The notes below the pieces were generated by a model. The model had not been told where the DNA came from and did no database searches. It was given only the letters and a program-made list of their open reading frames with translations. Of a stretch of DNA of 64,000 bases, positions 1 through 10,900 are shown in pieces. Both the position numbers and the translations under genes were made by a program. Within the stretch, counting starts at the first letter, position 1, and every line of letters starts with the position of its first letter. This stretch comes from Microplitis mediator (Eukaryota; Arthropoda; Insecta; Hymenoptera; Braconidae), in contig NC_079978.1 of NCBI RefSeq assembly GCF_029852145.1, positions 17,155,774 to 17,219,773 of the forward strand, given 5' to 3'.

Positions 1-161
1 ATTTTAAAAAATAAAAATTATCTTCGAATAAAAAATTAAAAAAAAATATATGATCCTGAAGTTAGCGGACAATTAAAAATTCTCAAATGTATTTTTCTAG
101 AATTTAATTAGAAAAAAAAATAATTGCACACATATAAAATTAGAAAAAATTTGGAAAATCC

Positions 162-849
162 AAAAGTGCACGCCTCGAACGCTCATATTATAATAAAATT
201 AATTATTAATGTTTTTTCTTTATTACAAAATTTTTTAATAAACATCTAGACTTTCCTTATTTTTTTTTTTTAAATTTAGTTAATTAGATAACAGTTGGCA
301 AGTCGACTTGTCACACGATATAAGAAAAAAAAAAAAATTTATCTGATGGTAAAGTGGAGCCTTATAATATCAGCAAAGTTTCATGATAATCATGCCTACT
401 TATATTTGTGGGGGAAAAATGGCGGATTAAGCATTAGTAAACATAATCAGTTTTCAGTTTTTAATTGATAATAAATGAACGAGAAGGACTACAGTAGTAA
501 TATTCAAAAGGCTTCTATTCTACTAAAATCTGAAGCTATTGAAAAAAAAATTGGACTAGTTAATTGAGTTTTTCGAGAGATATCTTGCTCACACACGGAC
601 ATCCCAATTGACGTCCAACTAGTCTCATGTTAAATAATTTTTTTTCTTATTATAGTGTAGCTTAATGAAATTTTTAATTAAATCCAAATTATTCTTTAGA
701 AATTGCTTTAGACATTGGTGTACTTTTTTTTCCACAGAGGCGAATTATGAAATTAGCAGAAATGATTAAAGGTAGGAAAATCCCGTTTTCACGACAAGTC
801 GATTATAGAGCACAACCTCTCCCGCTATCGCGTCCGAGGCGTGCAAAAT
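162..849. repeat. Possible MITE with short inverted ends
   Basis: GTGCACGCCTCGAACGC at 166-182 is matched in inverted form by GCGTCCGAGGCGTGCA at 830-845. A second inverted pair (AAGTCGACTTGTC near 300, GACAAGTCGAT near 793) lies inside. The interior is AT-rich and non-coding. The class is unknown and no clear target duplication was found. Confidence 0.4.
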
Positions 850-1436
850 GTTTTTAATTACTTTTTTAGATTCCACTCAGATGATTTATTATCTAACATG
901 TTTAAATAATAAATTATTTAAGAAATAATAAATAATTAAGAAATAAATTATTTTTCTAATTGTGCATTGAACTATTGAATAAATATTCTGTCATTTCAAA
1001 ATAATATTCAATTATTATCAATAACTCATTCTCTATAATGATCACTTATACATTTCATTGTATTCATTAGATTCAACCGAATATATGATTGGCAATGGGC
1101 AATCAAATCATTTTCTTGTCATAACTAAAATTTAGTTATCAGGAGAAAATTTTTTTCTCAGTGTAGTTACTACAATATTTACTAATTACCGTTGAAGTAA
1201 GAATAACTCTCCAGAGTTGAAAAGTTTATATTATTTTCATCATTGCGAAATAATCCAGTGCTCCTTTGTTCTTCTCGTCTTCACCCTGACAGCCACGCTC
1301 CTGTCCTCTTCTTAATGTCTTCCGGTGCCAGCCTTTTTTCTTGAACGATGACGTCTAGAAAATAAATTTCATTATTTCATTCGATGTCTCCAAGACTCTA
1401 TTTCAAGTGTTTAATCATTTTCAATTACCTTTCAAG
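850..1436. other. AT-rich non-coding stretch with a GC-richer block at 1255-1340
   Basis: Most of this stretch has no recognisable content. The block 1255-1340 is GC-richer than its surroundings and has a short open frame ending at a TAA near 1314. It could be untranslated or exonic sequence of an upstream gene, but nothing identifies it. Confidence 0.3.
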
Positions 1437-1524
1437 TGACCGTAGAACTGATACTCGAGGATCAGCTTTCGCCGGTCAACCCGAGTTCTGCGGCATACAA
1501 AATCCCGGAACATCGACCCTCTGA
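1437..1524 (+). CDS. Possible terminal exon of an upstream gene
   Basis: A pyrimidine-rich tract ending TTTCAAG precedes an open frame of about 28 codons that closes with TGA TAA at 1522-1527. The predicted peptide ends in a Gly/Pro/Cys-containing tail (…FCGIQNPGTSTL). Base composition is clearly higher in GC than the flanks, as expected of an exon. I do not recognise the family. A regulatory or untranslated island is the alternative. Confidence 0.27.
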
Positions 1525-1907
1525 TAATGAATGCCAAAGCGAAACTCACAGGGCCGATGGCTTAGCTGCCTGGTTGACGACTTGTGTTAGCTGATTTCTC
1601 TGTTGATGAATACAATTTATTTTACTGTCATTTATCACGTTATTTTAAATATTTTTTTTTCTGTCTTACGTCTCTGCCTGCTAGTCAGATGGCTTTGCCA
1701 GTTTTCAAATATTAAATAATCAGAGACCGACCTGATACTTATTAAATTAATAAATTTCAAAAATTGAATTACTACTAATTACATATTTTCTATCCATGGA
1801 GGTATAAATCTAAGTTTATTCGAATAAGTATGGTATTTTTAATACATTAGACAACTTATTCATTGCCGATTATTTGTCCAACTCGATATCGACGGATAAA
1901 TATCCAT

Positions 1908-2214
1908 GGAGAAAAATGTTGGCTCGAAACCTACCAATTTTTATTATGCTGTGGATCAAACTTAAAACAGGAAGGGAAGCATCCAAAAAATTATTATGCT
2001 CATACGAAAAATTAATATGCTGTAATACTTACTAGACGCGAAAAACTTATCGATATGATTTAGTAACAATTACTTTTATACATTATAATAACTGTGATGT
2101 GGCATAATAATTTTTCGTATGAACATAATAATTTTTTGGATGCTTCCCTTCCTGTTTCAAGTTTGGTCCACAGCATAATAAAAAATTGGTAGGTTTTGAG
2201 CCAACAATTTTCTC
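1908..2214. mobile_element. Palindromic MITE, copy 1 of a two-copy family
   Basis: The two halves are near-perfect inverted copies. GGAGAAAAATGTTGGCTC near 1908 mirrors the sequence ending TTTTCTCC at 2214, and the inner motifs ATTATGCTGT and ACAGGAAG also mirror. A related palindrome lies at 55920-56213. The structure would fold into a hairpin of roughly 300 nt. Open frames inside are by-products of the palindrome. Confidence 0.75.
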
Positions 2215-2580
2215 CGTTTCGAAACGAACGATTGTACGACAAATAACGAACATTAAAAGAATAAAAAAGAGAATCTAGTTTTTTTATGAGAGTCTGGAAT
2301 ACAAAAATCCAAAGTCCAATGCATCACATTCTCACTCTATCAGAAATTTCATTAGTGTGGTCTAGAATGCACAAGATAACTTCCGGTTTTAATCAATTAT
2401 ATTTTTTTTTCGACTCGAATCTATCTGCGAATAATATTTTTTCAATTTAAGTGTACTTTCCGTTTAAGTTTCTCTGACCATTCATATATCATATGAAAAC
2501 ATCAAATTTATTTTTTGAGAACTAAGTATCTGTTCGAGGTTAATAAATATATATTTGAACTTAATGATTATTGATTTAAA
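2215..2580. other. AT-rich spacer, nothing recognised
   Basis: No gene, tRNA or repeat termini could be identified here. Confidence 0.4.
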
Positions 2581-2596
2581 AGTTATGGTGTGCTAG

Positions 2597-2661
2597 GCAG
2601 CAGCAGCGGAAGTAGTTCGGTGTTCGCCACTAGATCGCGCCCACCATTTGTGGTGTCCCTG
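2597..2661 (+). CDS. Exon-like segment, unidentified
   Basis: This GC-richer stretch lies between an AG (2595-2596) and a good donor-like CTG|GTGAGA at 2662. It is open and encodes a Ser/Gly-rich stretch followed by …FATRSRPPFVVSL. The donor region is duplicated about 290 bp downstream. The exon reading is tentative: the acceptor has a poor pyrimidine tract and no neighbouring exon is recognised. Confidence 0.2.
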
Positions 2662-3060
2662 GTGAGATACTTATTCCAGAGTTGTTATATTCGCCAGCTT
2701 GAAGCATTCACGGGATCGGTTATCCGCTCAAGTTTTCTAACAGAAACAATTATCTTGTTAATATCTAATATATTGAAAAACCAATTATTATTCATTCATT
2801 TCATACTACAAAGTATAGTAGAAAACTCAAAATTTAAAAATGTCAGGAAATTTATTTTCTTTTTATAAATTCTTTAAATTTTTTTATTAAATCAAAGTTT
2901 ATATATTCAAAAATATGTATCTAGAGTTTTTTATAAAAATTGTGTCCCTGGTAAGATACTTATTTCAGAAGTTATAAATTCAGATCTTGAAGCATTCAAG
3001 GAATGCGTTACTCGCTGAATGTTAGCAGAGATGATAATCCATTTTTGATAGTAATACAGG
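2642..3060 (+). repeat. Local direct duplication (about 2650-2755 and 2940-3050)
   Basis: The motif GTGTCCCTGGTGAGATACTT at 2653 recurs as GTGTCCCTGGTAAGATACTT at 2942. Both are followed by a diverged TTGAAGCATTCA…GG(A/C)ATGCGTTA-type sequence. The copies are about 290 bp apart and clearly diverged. Confidence 0.6.
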
Positions 3061-3370
3061 GGTATCTTGTATTACTCTGACATTAATGTTTTCTTGAACA
3101 ATTTTTGTCAAAGTACAAAAAAAATACGTGTTAAGGAAATTAATTATTTTTCTAAAAAACTCTAAATGACTCTTTTGACAGCTGCACAAATTTTCTACTG
3201 AGAGTTCTATTAACTCAGAATAACTCTTCTGAAAGAGTCCGAAATCTTGGAATTACTCTGACTTTATACGTCAAATTAAAAGTTATTCCGAGTTTATAAG
3301 ACTTTTTCAAACTTTTTAAGAAAAAGTAAAAATTTAAGAACTGTTATTCAGACTTATAAATAATTATTTT

Positions 3371-4431
3371 CAGTTCCTACAGAGAAATTTTTCCACAAGG
3401 GTTTGCTTTTACACTTAGTAAAACCCGTCGTCAAGCCATAAAAAAACGTTTGAGATTTGCAAAACCTGACACTATTCATTAAGAATCAGTTGACATGGAT
3501 GTCGATCTTGCTCGAACTGATAAAAATTTTTAGTTCACTCATTCTCTAGAAGTTCTCCAGAAATCTCGCTCTGAGATTATCTGTGAGAATACTCGTCATC
3601 GAGATGATTGTGCAGACATAACTTTACGACTATCTGAAACAAATTTCAACCACCCATATATTCAGCAGTTTACAACACCGTTTGTTATTTATTTGGGGAT
3701 CTTCGACCAAATAGAAATGTTAAAACAACATACCGATTTAATCCTTTATTTCGATTCCACCGGATCGGTCGTACAAAGCCGTTTAAAGGGTCAAAAAGAA
3801 TAAATTACCACGCAGGGGTTGTGAATATTAAACATCGAATATACCCAGTACTAGAAATGGTTACAAATAATCAAACTGCTGAAAATATTGGCAAATTTCT
3901 AGCTCATTTTAAAGCTTTATGCTGCTCAAATAAAGTAAAGTGGCCACCGTTTAAAGCAGTCGTCACTGATTGGTGCTGGGCTGAATAAATGCAGTAATGG
4001 CTGACTGAAATAATTTGTCTGTTCGAGAGTATTTAAAACTGACCTATGACTCAATTCTATGCAAAAAACCATTAGATGACTGCATCATACCACTTTAATT
4101 TTGTTATCCTCATGTAATGAAGATGGTTTCTAGAGCTTTGCAGAAAAAAAAAGTTGACAAGTCGTTAATCAGTTTCTGTTTGGAGTTGATGGCTGTCTTA
4201 GTCCATTGCAGTGACTATCAAACTTTAAAGAAGACGTTTGAATATGTATTTATCATTATAATATATCCAAGGAAAAATGAAGAGTTCTTCGAAGCGATGA
4301 ACCAGCTGTTGAAAGTACAAAACCACCAAAGAAAAAATTCTGACCAAGGCAACAATGGTTCTGATAATTTCAACGATTCTGACGAAGAATTGACATCAAA
4401 ACCAGATGACCATAAAAAACACAAGATCTAG
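3371..4431 (+). pseudogene. Decayed DDE-type DNA transposase
   Basis: This is the remains of a transposase read in several frames. The region near 3745 reads like ILYFDSTGSVVQ, which fits the first catalytic Asp of a MULE-like DDE domain. VVTDWCWAE near 3960 fits the second. After a frameshift and in-frame stops, a 104-codon open tail (4117-4431) contains FEYVF, possibly around the third acidic residue, and ends in an acidic, Asn-rich stretch. At least one frameshift and several stops make it non-functional. The superfamily (MULE-like) is inferred from motif spacing and not confirmed. No terminal repeats were identified. Confidence 0.55.
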
Positions 4432-4820
4432 TCCTTATTATAATGATATTTTACAAATTAAAATGCGAGTTGAAGTAGCTGCTAAACGGTTTACTAAAAA
4501 ATTTGTCAAAAATACTATACATCATGCATAGAAGATACGAGTATAAATTAGAAATACCTCGACTTGCATCGGTGATAAAATCAATGACGAGGAAATATTT
4601 CTCGATTTTTATGATTCATTTAGATATTCTTCTATATATAGAAATCGAAAATGTCTCATATCCATTAATTAAAAAATTGTCGTTTGATCAAGTCATTGAT
4701 CTAAGTAACAAAAAAAAAAAATATCAACGAAAATAATTCACGTTCGTCATATTTAAATTGATTAAATTTAAAACTTTTTGTTTTTTATTCTCAATAATAG
4801 TACATACAGTAAAATTAACA
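4432..4820 (+). promoter_or_regulatory. Upstream region of the F-box gene
   Basis: AT-rich DNA lies between the transposase relic and the F-box start codon. A 77-codon open frame (4503-4736) has no recognisable domain and may be transposon debris. The start at 4821 is preceded by AAAATTAACA, which has A at -3. A start 63 bp further upstream (4758) is also in frame, but it would add a hydrophobic leader unusual for an F-box protein. Confidence 0.35.
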
Positions 4821-5255
4821 ATGAGCTTTAGTGAGTTGCCAAATGAAATGAAAAGAAAAATATTTTCTAATCTTGATCGAAAGGATCGTCAGACGCTACG
4901 TGACGTAAATAGTAATTGGAGAGCTATCATTAGTGATATGACAAAGTGGAGGGACAAATGTTCAACGAACGAAATAAAACCATGGAAGAATCAATTAATT
5001 AAACTACGATATCCCTCGTTAAAAAGTGGTAATTACAAGCACTTAAAAGAAAAAGAGTTGAAAAAAATTTTTCGATCGTAAAGCACATCTCAGATGCTTC
5101 GCATCATGAGTCGTGCAATATATTTATATTGTACAGCAAATGGCGTAAAACAATTGATGCAGGCCGAATTTATTTGGATGGTTTTACGAATTTTCCTGCA
5201 GAACTTTCTCGTGATATAAATTTTGATGACATAAAATGTTCTTTTGATTTGTTAG
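4821..5255 (+). CDS. F-box gene exon 1 (F-box domain, frame break inside)
   Basis: The F-box frame runs to a TAA at 5079-5081. The reading frame of the rest of the exon (…FSIVKHISD…YSKWRKTIDAGRIYLDGF) opens in another phase from about 5060. Adding one A to the seven-A run at 5061-5067 joins the two. The exon ends at donor G|GTAAGA (5256), and the split codon completes with exon 2. Confidence 0.7.
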
Positions 5256-7919
5256 GTAAGATACGTTTTTTTAATCTAATCATTACGGTTTTAATGCTCA
5301 GCTGTTACTCATTCGATCATAAATTTATAATACAAAAAAAAACTTAAGTAAGAATTAATAGATGACTAGCAAACTATAAATGATTAGAAAATATAGTGAT
5401 TTTTTATATACCGCGCAAGTAAAAATTATCTAATCCTTGTAATTTTTACTTATAATGATAATTTTTTTTCACCATACCTCCACTGAAAGTTTAAATTCTC
5501 GCCCTGTTTATAGGGAAGAAAATCGTTCTTTTCTTCTATGAGAAAACAAATGATAAAAATTAGCGCATACGCCATTCTTCTTACAAACAGAGAGCGAAAT
5601 TTAAACTTTTATGTGCAGGTGGGGTGAAAAATCGTACACACACCACGGAGGAAGGTAGGACGTACCAATCCGTGTGTTTGCCACCCTCGCCTTCGGCTCG
5701 GGTAGGCAACTACATTGGTGTAATATACTATTATGATTCAGTAATTTTTACTTATAATGTAAGCGAAAACTCCCGTAATTTTTAGTCGTTTCTAGATTGC
5801 TTAGTCATGCAAAAATTTTTTCATGATACCAGCGACAAAACTTGAAGTTTCAGTGTCTCTACAGCTAGTCGAAACAAGTTAATTTCAAGCCAATTGTAAA
5901 TAATTGCTAGCAAATTCTTAATTCACACGGAAAAAACGAATTTCGTCCTGATAACAAAAGACGGAATAGCGAAAGATTTTGTTATAATGACAAACATGAT
6001 TAGCTTACGGTAATAAATCAATTTGTTATAGTATCAAATGAATTTGTGTTGTTATTAAGAAGTTGATTTTTTATGAGAACACACGATTTTTATTATAAGA
6101 ATATCGTCGTATTTTAAAGCCGGCATTTGCTACCGTAAGTAATCTTAGCTTATGATTACAAAAATTTTTGTTAATGCTACAAATTCATTCTGTTACTTCA
6201 ACAAATCAGTTTTTTATTGGAACACAACAGTTTTGTTTCAGTTACAAAACATTGCTTGGCCCAACGAAGAATTTGCTAGCATTACAAAAACATTGTAATC
6301 CCAACAAATGCTTCGTTATCCTTATATTAAGGCAGAATTCCGTTACCGTAAGTTATCATATCTTGTATAGTCATAAAAAATTTTTTTCGTGGCACAAATA
6401 CCTGCATGCTTATAGCGGGCAGAAACATCCGTGTTTCATTCCTTGGGAAGAAACACAATTGTTTCTGCCCGGTGTTAGTTATATTTAATGTGCAGCCTCA
6501 TTATTCCCATTTTTTTGCTTGTCACTTCCGATTAGTCATTTCATTTTTTAAGTGACAGTTTCAATTAACCAAATAAAATTACTAAAAAATGAGTGAAAAT
6601 AATATTTTTGTCTTACTTACTATTTAATAAGTGACTGTAAATCAGATATTTCTCATTCGCTGACAGTTTTCCGCATTACTGGCTTGAAATTGACACGTTT
6701 CTTACTGGCTGCTGACACTAAATCTTGAAGTTCCGATGCAGATAATCATTTGACTAAGGATGAAACGGGATTTCAGACTGCGGTTGATGTCAGCCCTCGT
6801 CTACGGCTCGAGCAGCCAACTTCACCCTAGTCTGGAATCGTCTTGTTTCATCCCTTGTCACACAATATACTATTGCTGAGCTTTATTTGCCGTATAGCTT
6901 TATTAAAAGATTTTCAAATAAATTGTTTTAGCTGGTTATATTGCTGTGGGACTAACTCGTATTGGTTTAAACTGGTTATATAAGATTGATGAAGGCATCC
7001 ACTTATCACATGCATTTTATTTTAACGAATATCTTGATCGTAATATTGTATTCGATGATCGTGAGATTCAAGATACAACTTCATTGAAATTCATTGAAGT
7101 GAAACTTTGGATAACCGGTGAATCAATAAAATTTATTTACCATTTAATTACTCATAAATATAAAGTTTTATTTTGTGTTTTTTGATAAATTTATCGAAAT
7201 TTAATTTAATAAAATTTTGTAGGTACGGGAAAACTAATTTATGTTGTATATTTTCGCAATCGACTTTTATTTTGGGACGTTGAGGAAAAAACCAAAATTC
7301 CAACACCTATTTTTTTTCAAGATTCACTAAAATCATTAAATTTACGGTAATAAATATGAAAGCTTATAGAGTTATAAATTTATTAAACGATACTGATCAA
7401 ATTTATTATTTAATTTATTTAATTCTGAATTTTTATTGTTTTATGTTTTATAATAAGACGAGGAACTGATGAATATTTTTACATTATAAATACGTCAAGT
7501 AAAAAAATGAACGTCATCAAATTAGATTACGTTGGAAATGAAATAACTACAACAGAAATATTAATAATTCGTTATGAGTTATTTGATTGGACTCAATTTG
7601 TTGACTTTCATGCAGAGGAGACAAAAGTATGTATAGTTATAATTATGATGTAAATTGTTTTCCTTGAAATTAACTTTCACACAGAAAGAATTTTCTTAAG
7701 AAAATTACTTTGTAATTTCGAGTAACTCTGGGCTATTCCGAAAAATTGACATTTTTTAACTTCCCGCTAAGAAAATCGACGATTTTCGAAAAATTGGGAA
7801 GTTATTGTTTTCACCCCGATTTTCGAAAGTTGAGTTTTCATCAGATGTCGACGTTTTGAGGTCCTAGGAAGCTATTCTGACTATTTTCAGAATGATGCCC
7901 GAGTGTATGTATGTATGTA

Positions 7920-7981
<62 letters not shown>

Positions 7982-10900
7982 CTCTTTGTAACTTTTTAAC
8001 TAATGAATCGATTTGGATGGTTGAGGTGGCAATCCCAAGAGCTTGTTGGCCCTCCACTTTCCTGAAAATTTCAGATCATTTGATCAAGTAGACTCGAAAA
8101 TATTGGCGAATTATGAAAAAAAAAAAATTGTTGTTTTTAGTGTTTTAGTGATTTCTCAGAAATGCCTTGTACGATCGACTTAAAAATCTAATCAGCGCTA
8201 GAACTTTATAAGCCGCGTCGAATGCCACCTCAACCATCTCAATCGGTTAATTTGTTCGAGAGATATCGTTGGCGAAAGAAATGATAAAAAACGGTTTTTT
8301 CTATTTTCTTTGAAGTGACTCATCCGATCAATTTCAAAATCTAATCAGCTCTAGAACTCAATAAAACGCGCCGAATGCCACCTCAAACGTCAAAATCGGT
8401 TGATTAGTTCAAAAGATATCGGCGCTGAAAAGTTAAAAGAAATAACATTTTATGTTATTTTTTCCGGATAAATCAAAATATAATGTGCTAAAACGTGTCT
8501 GAAATCATACCAACTCTTTCTCAATATAGTCTCTTCCGATCATCAGATAATGTCATATAAGTTGTTCCTTAGTTTTATACATATTGTCAGCAAAAAATTG
8601 AAAAAATCCAGTCTTCAATGTTTTTCTCGGATATTCCATATATTATTGCTCTGACCTAAGTCAAAACTCGTTCAAATCTTGATTTCGATCACTGACATTG
8701 ATTTCTGCCTAACATAATCGATAATAAAAATTTAAAAGCCGCTTCTTCATTAATGATTTTCGATTCTTAACTTTTAAAACTCTAGCATAAAACGTAGCTT
8801 GTTAGAGCTTGAAAAGCTCATAAAAAAATGATTCCACGTAATAGCATTTTCGAGCTCGAAAATATATTCACAGTGATGTTTTCAAGCTCCTTGAGCTCGA
8901 AAACAGCGGGAAGTTTTGGGGCTGGCCCGCAGGGTCAACCGACGCCCAGATTTTTTTTTTTAATTTCTAATATTTTCCGTTGAAATATTAATATCACTAC
9001 ACGGAAAGAATTTTTTGATAAAAATTACTCTGTAATTTCGAGTAATCCTGGGGCGTTGCAAAAAATTGGTATTTTTTGTTTTAAATTTAATATTTTTTGT
9101 TTAAATATTAACGTTGCTAGACCATTTTTTACTCTTCTACTGAATAGTTTTCTAAAAGTCTTATATTTAATCGATTATTGTGAATATCTCATCTTAATCT
9201 ATTAATTTTTACTCCATGCGATTAATTTTTACTCCCCAATATAACATTCTTTTAAACCCATTAACTTTTTGATGAAAAACTGCTTATAACTCAAATAAAT
9301 TTTCTTATCTGTGGAAGTAATTTTTACTCTAAACTGCAGAGTAATATTTCAGTAGTTTCCGTTAATCTTCGGTTAATATCGGCTTCAATTAAATGCCTTT
9401 TATTTTGATCGCGACAACTTACATGGTACGCACACAAACGTAGGCTTGGAAAAAAAGACGATCTCTGTATCTCTCTATAACTTAATATTTATTTTAAAAT
9501 TAAAAAAAAATTTGTATCTTTTATTTTTCAACACAATAAGAGTAATTTTTTTTTTTTTATTTTTCAAAATATTTATTTCAAGTCATATTCTAAAGCAATT
9601 AGATGATTTTTAGATTTTTATGAAAATTTCAGCCTATTAATTGTAATTTTTATTGTAATTCAATAAAAATTTTATAAATTGAATCATCAAATTTTTATCA
9701 TAATCTACGAGTTAAAATTAAATTAGAGAGAATTTATTTAGACAGCCGCTGGGTGTAATTTTTACTCGTAATTGTGAGTAAAAATTAATCTGATTGATTT
9801 TTACTCATTGAAAGAGTAAAATTTCGTAATTCGAAAGTAAAAAGTCGTAATGGCCCAAGATTACCCAATTTAGAGTAATTTTTGGAATAAACAATATGGC
9901 AATATTCATACCGAAATTCTTTCCGTGCAGGATCTGTCCATTACACTTTGTGTCTATTTTTTTTTTAAATTTGAGAAAAAAATTCTAACAAATTTAAGAA
10001 ACTGAACTTCCATTCTGTTGATAAACTCGCGTTGGAATGATAATAATTGATAATAGATACTGCCCCAGCGGATCCGCATTATATACTAATTACGGTAATT
10101 TACGATATTAAGAAGAATCTTCGTAAATTACCGAAAAATACAGTATTTTACAGTGCGGCAAATAACGGTATTTTGCGGTAAAATACAGTAACTTACCGTA
10201 ATCGGATCCGCTAGGATGCATCCACCATGATTTACCATGATAAATATATTTAGTATATTTTAATTAAAAAATAAATTGTGAATTTGTTTATAAATTCAAT
10301 TACTTTTATTTTATTTTTGTTTTGCAGATAATGGTAGTTTATAAATTTTCAATACCAAAACAACCTATGTTACTAACAACAATTGTTAAAATTCCACAAT
10401 CGCAAAGCTTACCAGTGAAAATTAATGCTCATGATCGAACCCATACTGCACGTTTTTCGTATAGGCGGGAAGCGAATCAGGATTATGAAGTTACCATTCC
10501 ATGTATGAATGTCGTAATAGGTGCCAACAAGAGTATGTAACTTAATTGTGTATATTATATATCTCTTAGACCGATTCAATAAAATCAACTATTTTTTTTT
10601 TTTCAAGGACATACTCTCAAAAGTTTCAGTAGGATAAAAGAAGTTTTTTTTTTCCTACGCGGAAAGAAAATTATGGAAACTGTTCCCATAATTTTGTGAA
10701 ATTTTTTCCTATACCAACATAGGAATTACGACCATAAATTATGGGAGCAGTTCCTATAATTATAGGAATGTTTCCCATAATTATAGGAATAGTTCCTATA
10801 ATTATGGGAATGATACCCATAACGTTATGGGAATGGTTCCTCTAATTATAGGAATGGTTCCTATAATTTATAGGAATACTTTCTATAATATTATGGGAAT

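Larger units (their letters stand above)
7627..10327 (+). other. F-box gene intron 4, mostly transposable elements
   Basis: This 2.7 kb intron holds a MITE fragment interrupted by another repeat (7680-9000), a full copy of the same MITE (9000-9927), a GT microsatellite and a small palindromic element (10067-10212). Confidence 0.65.
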
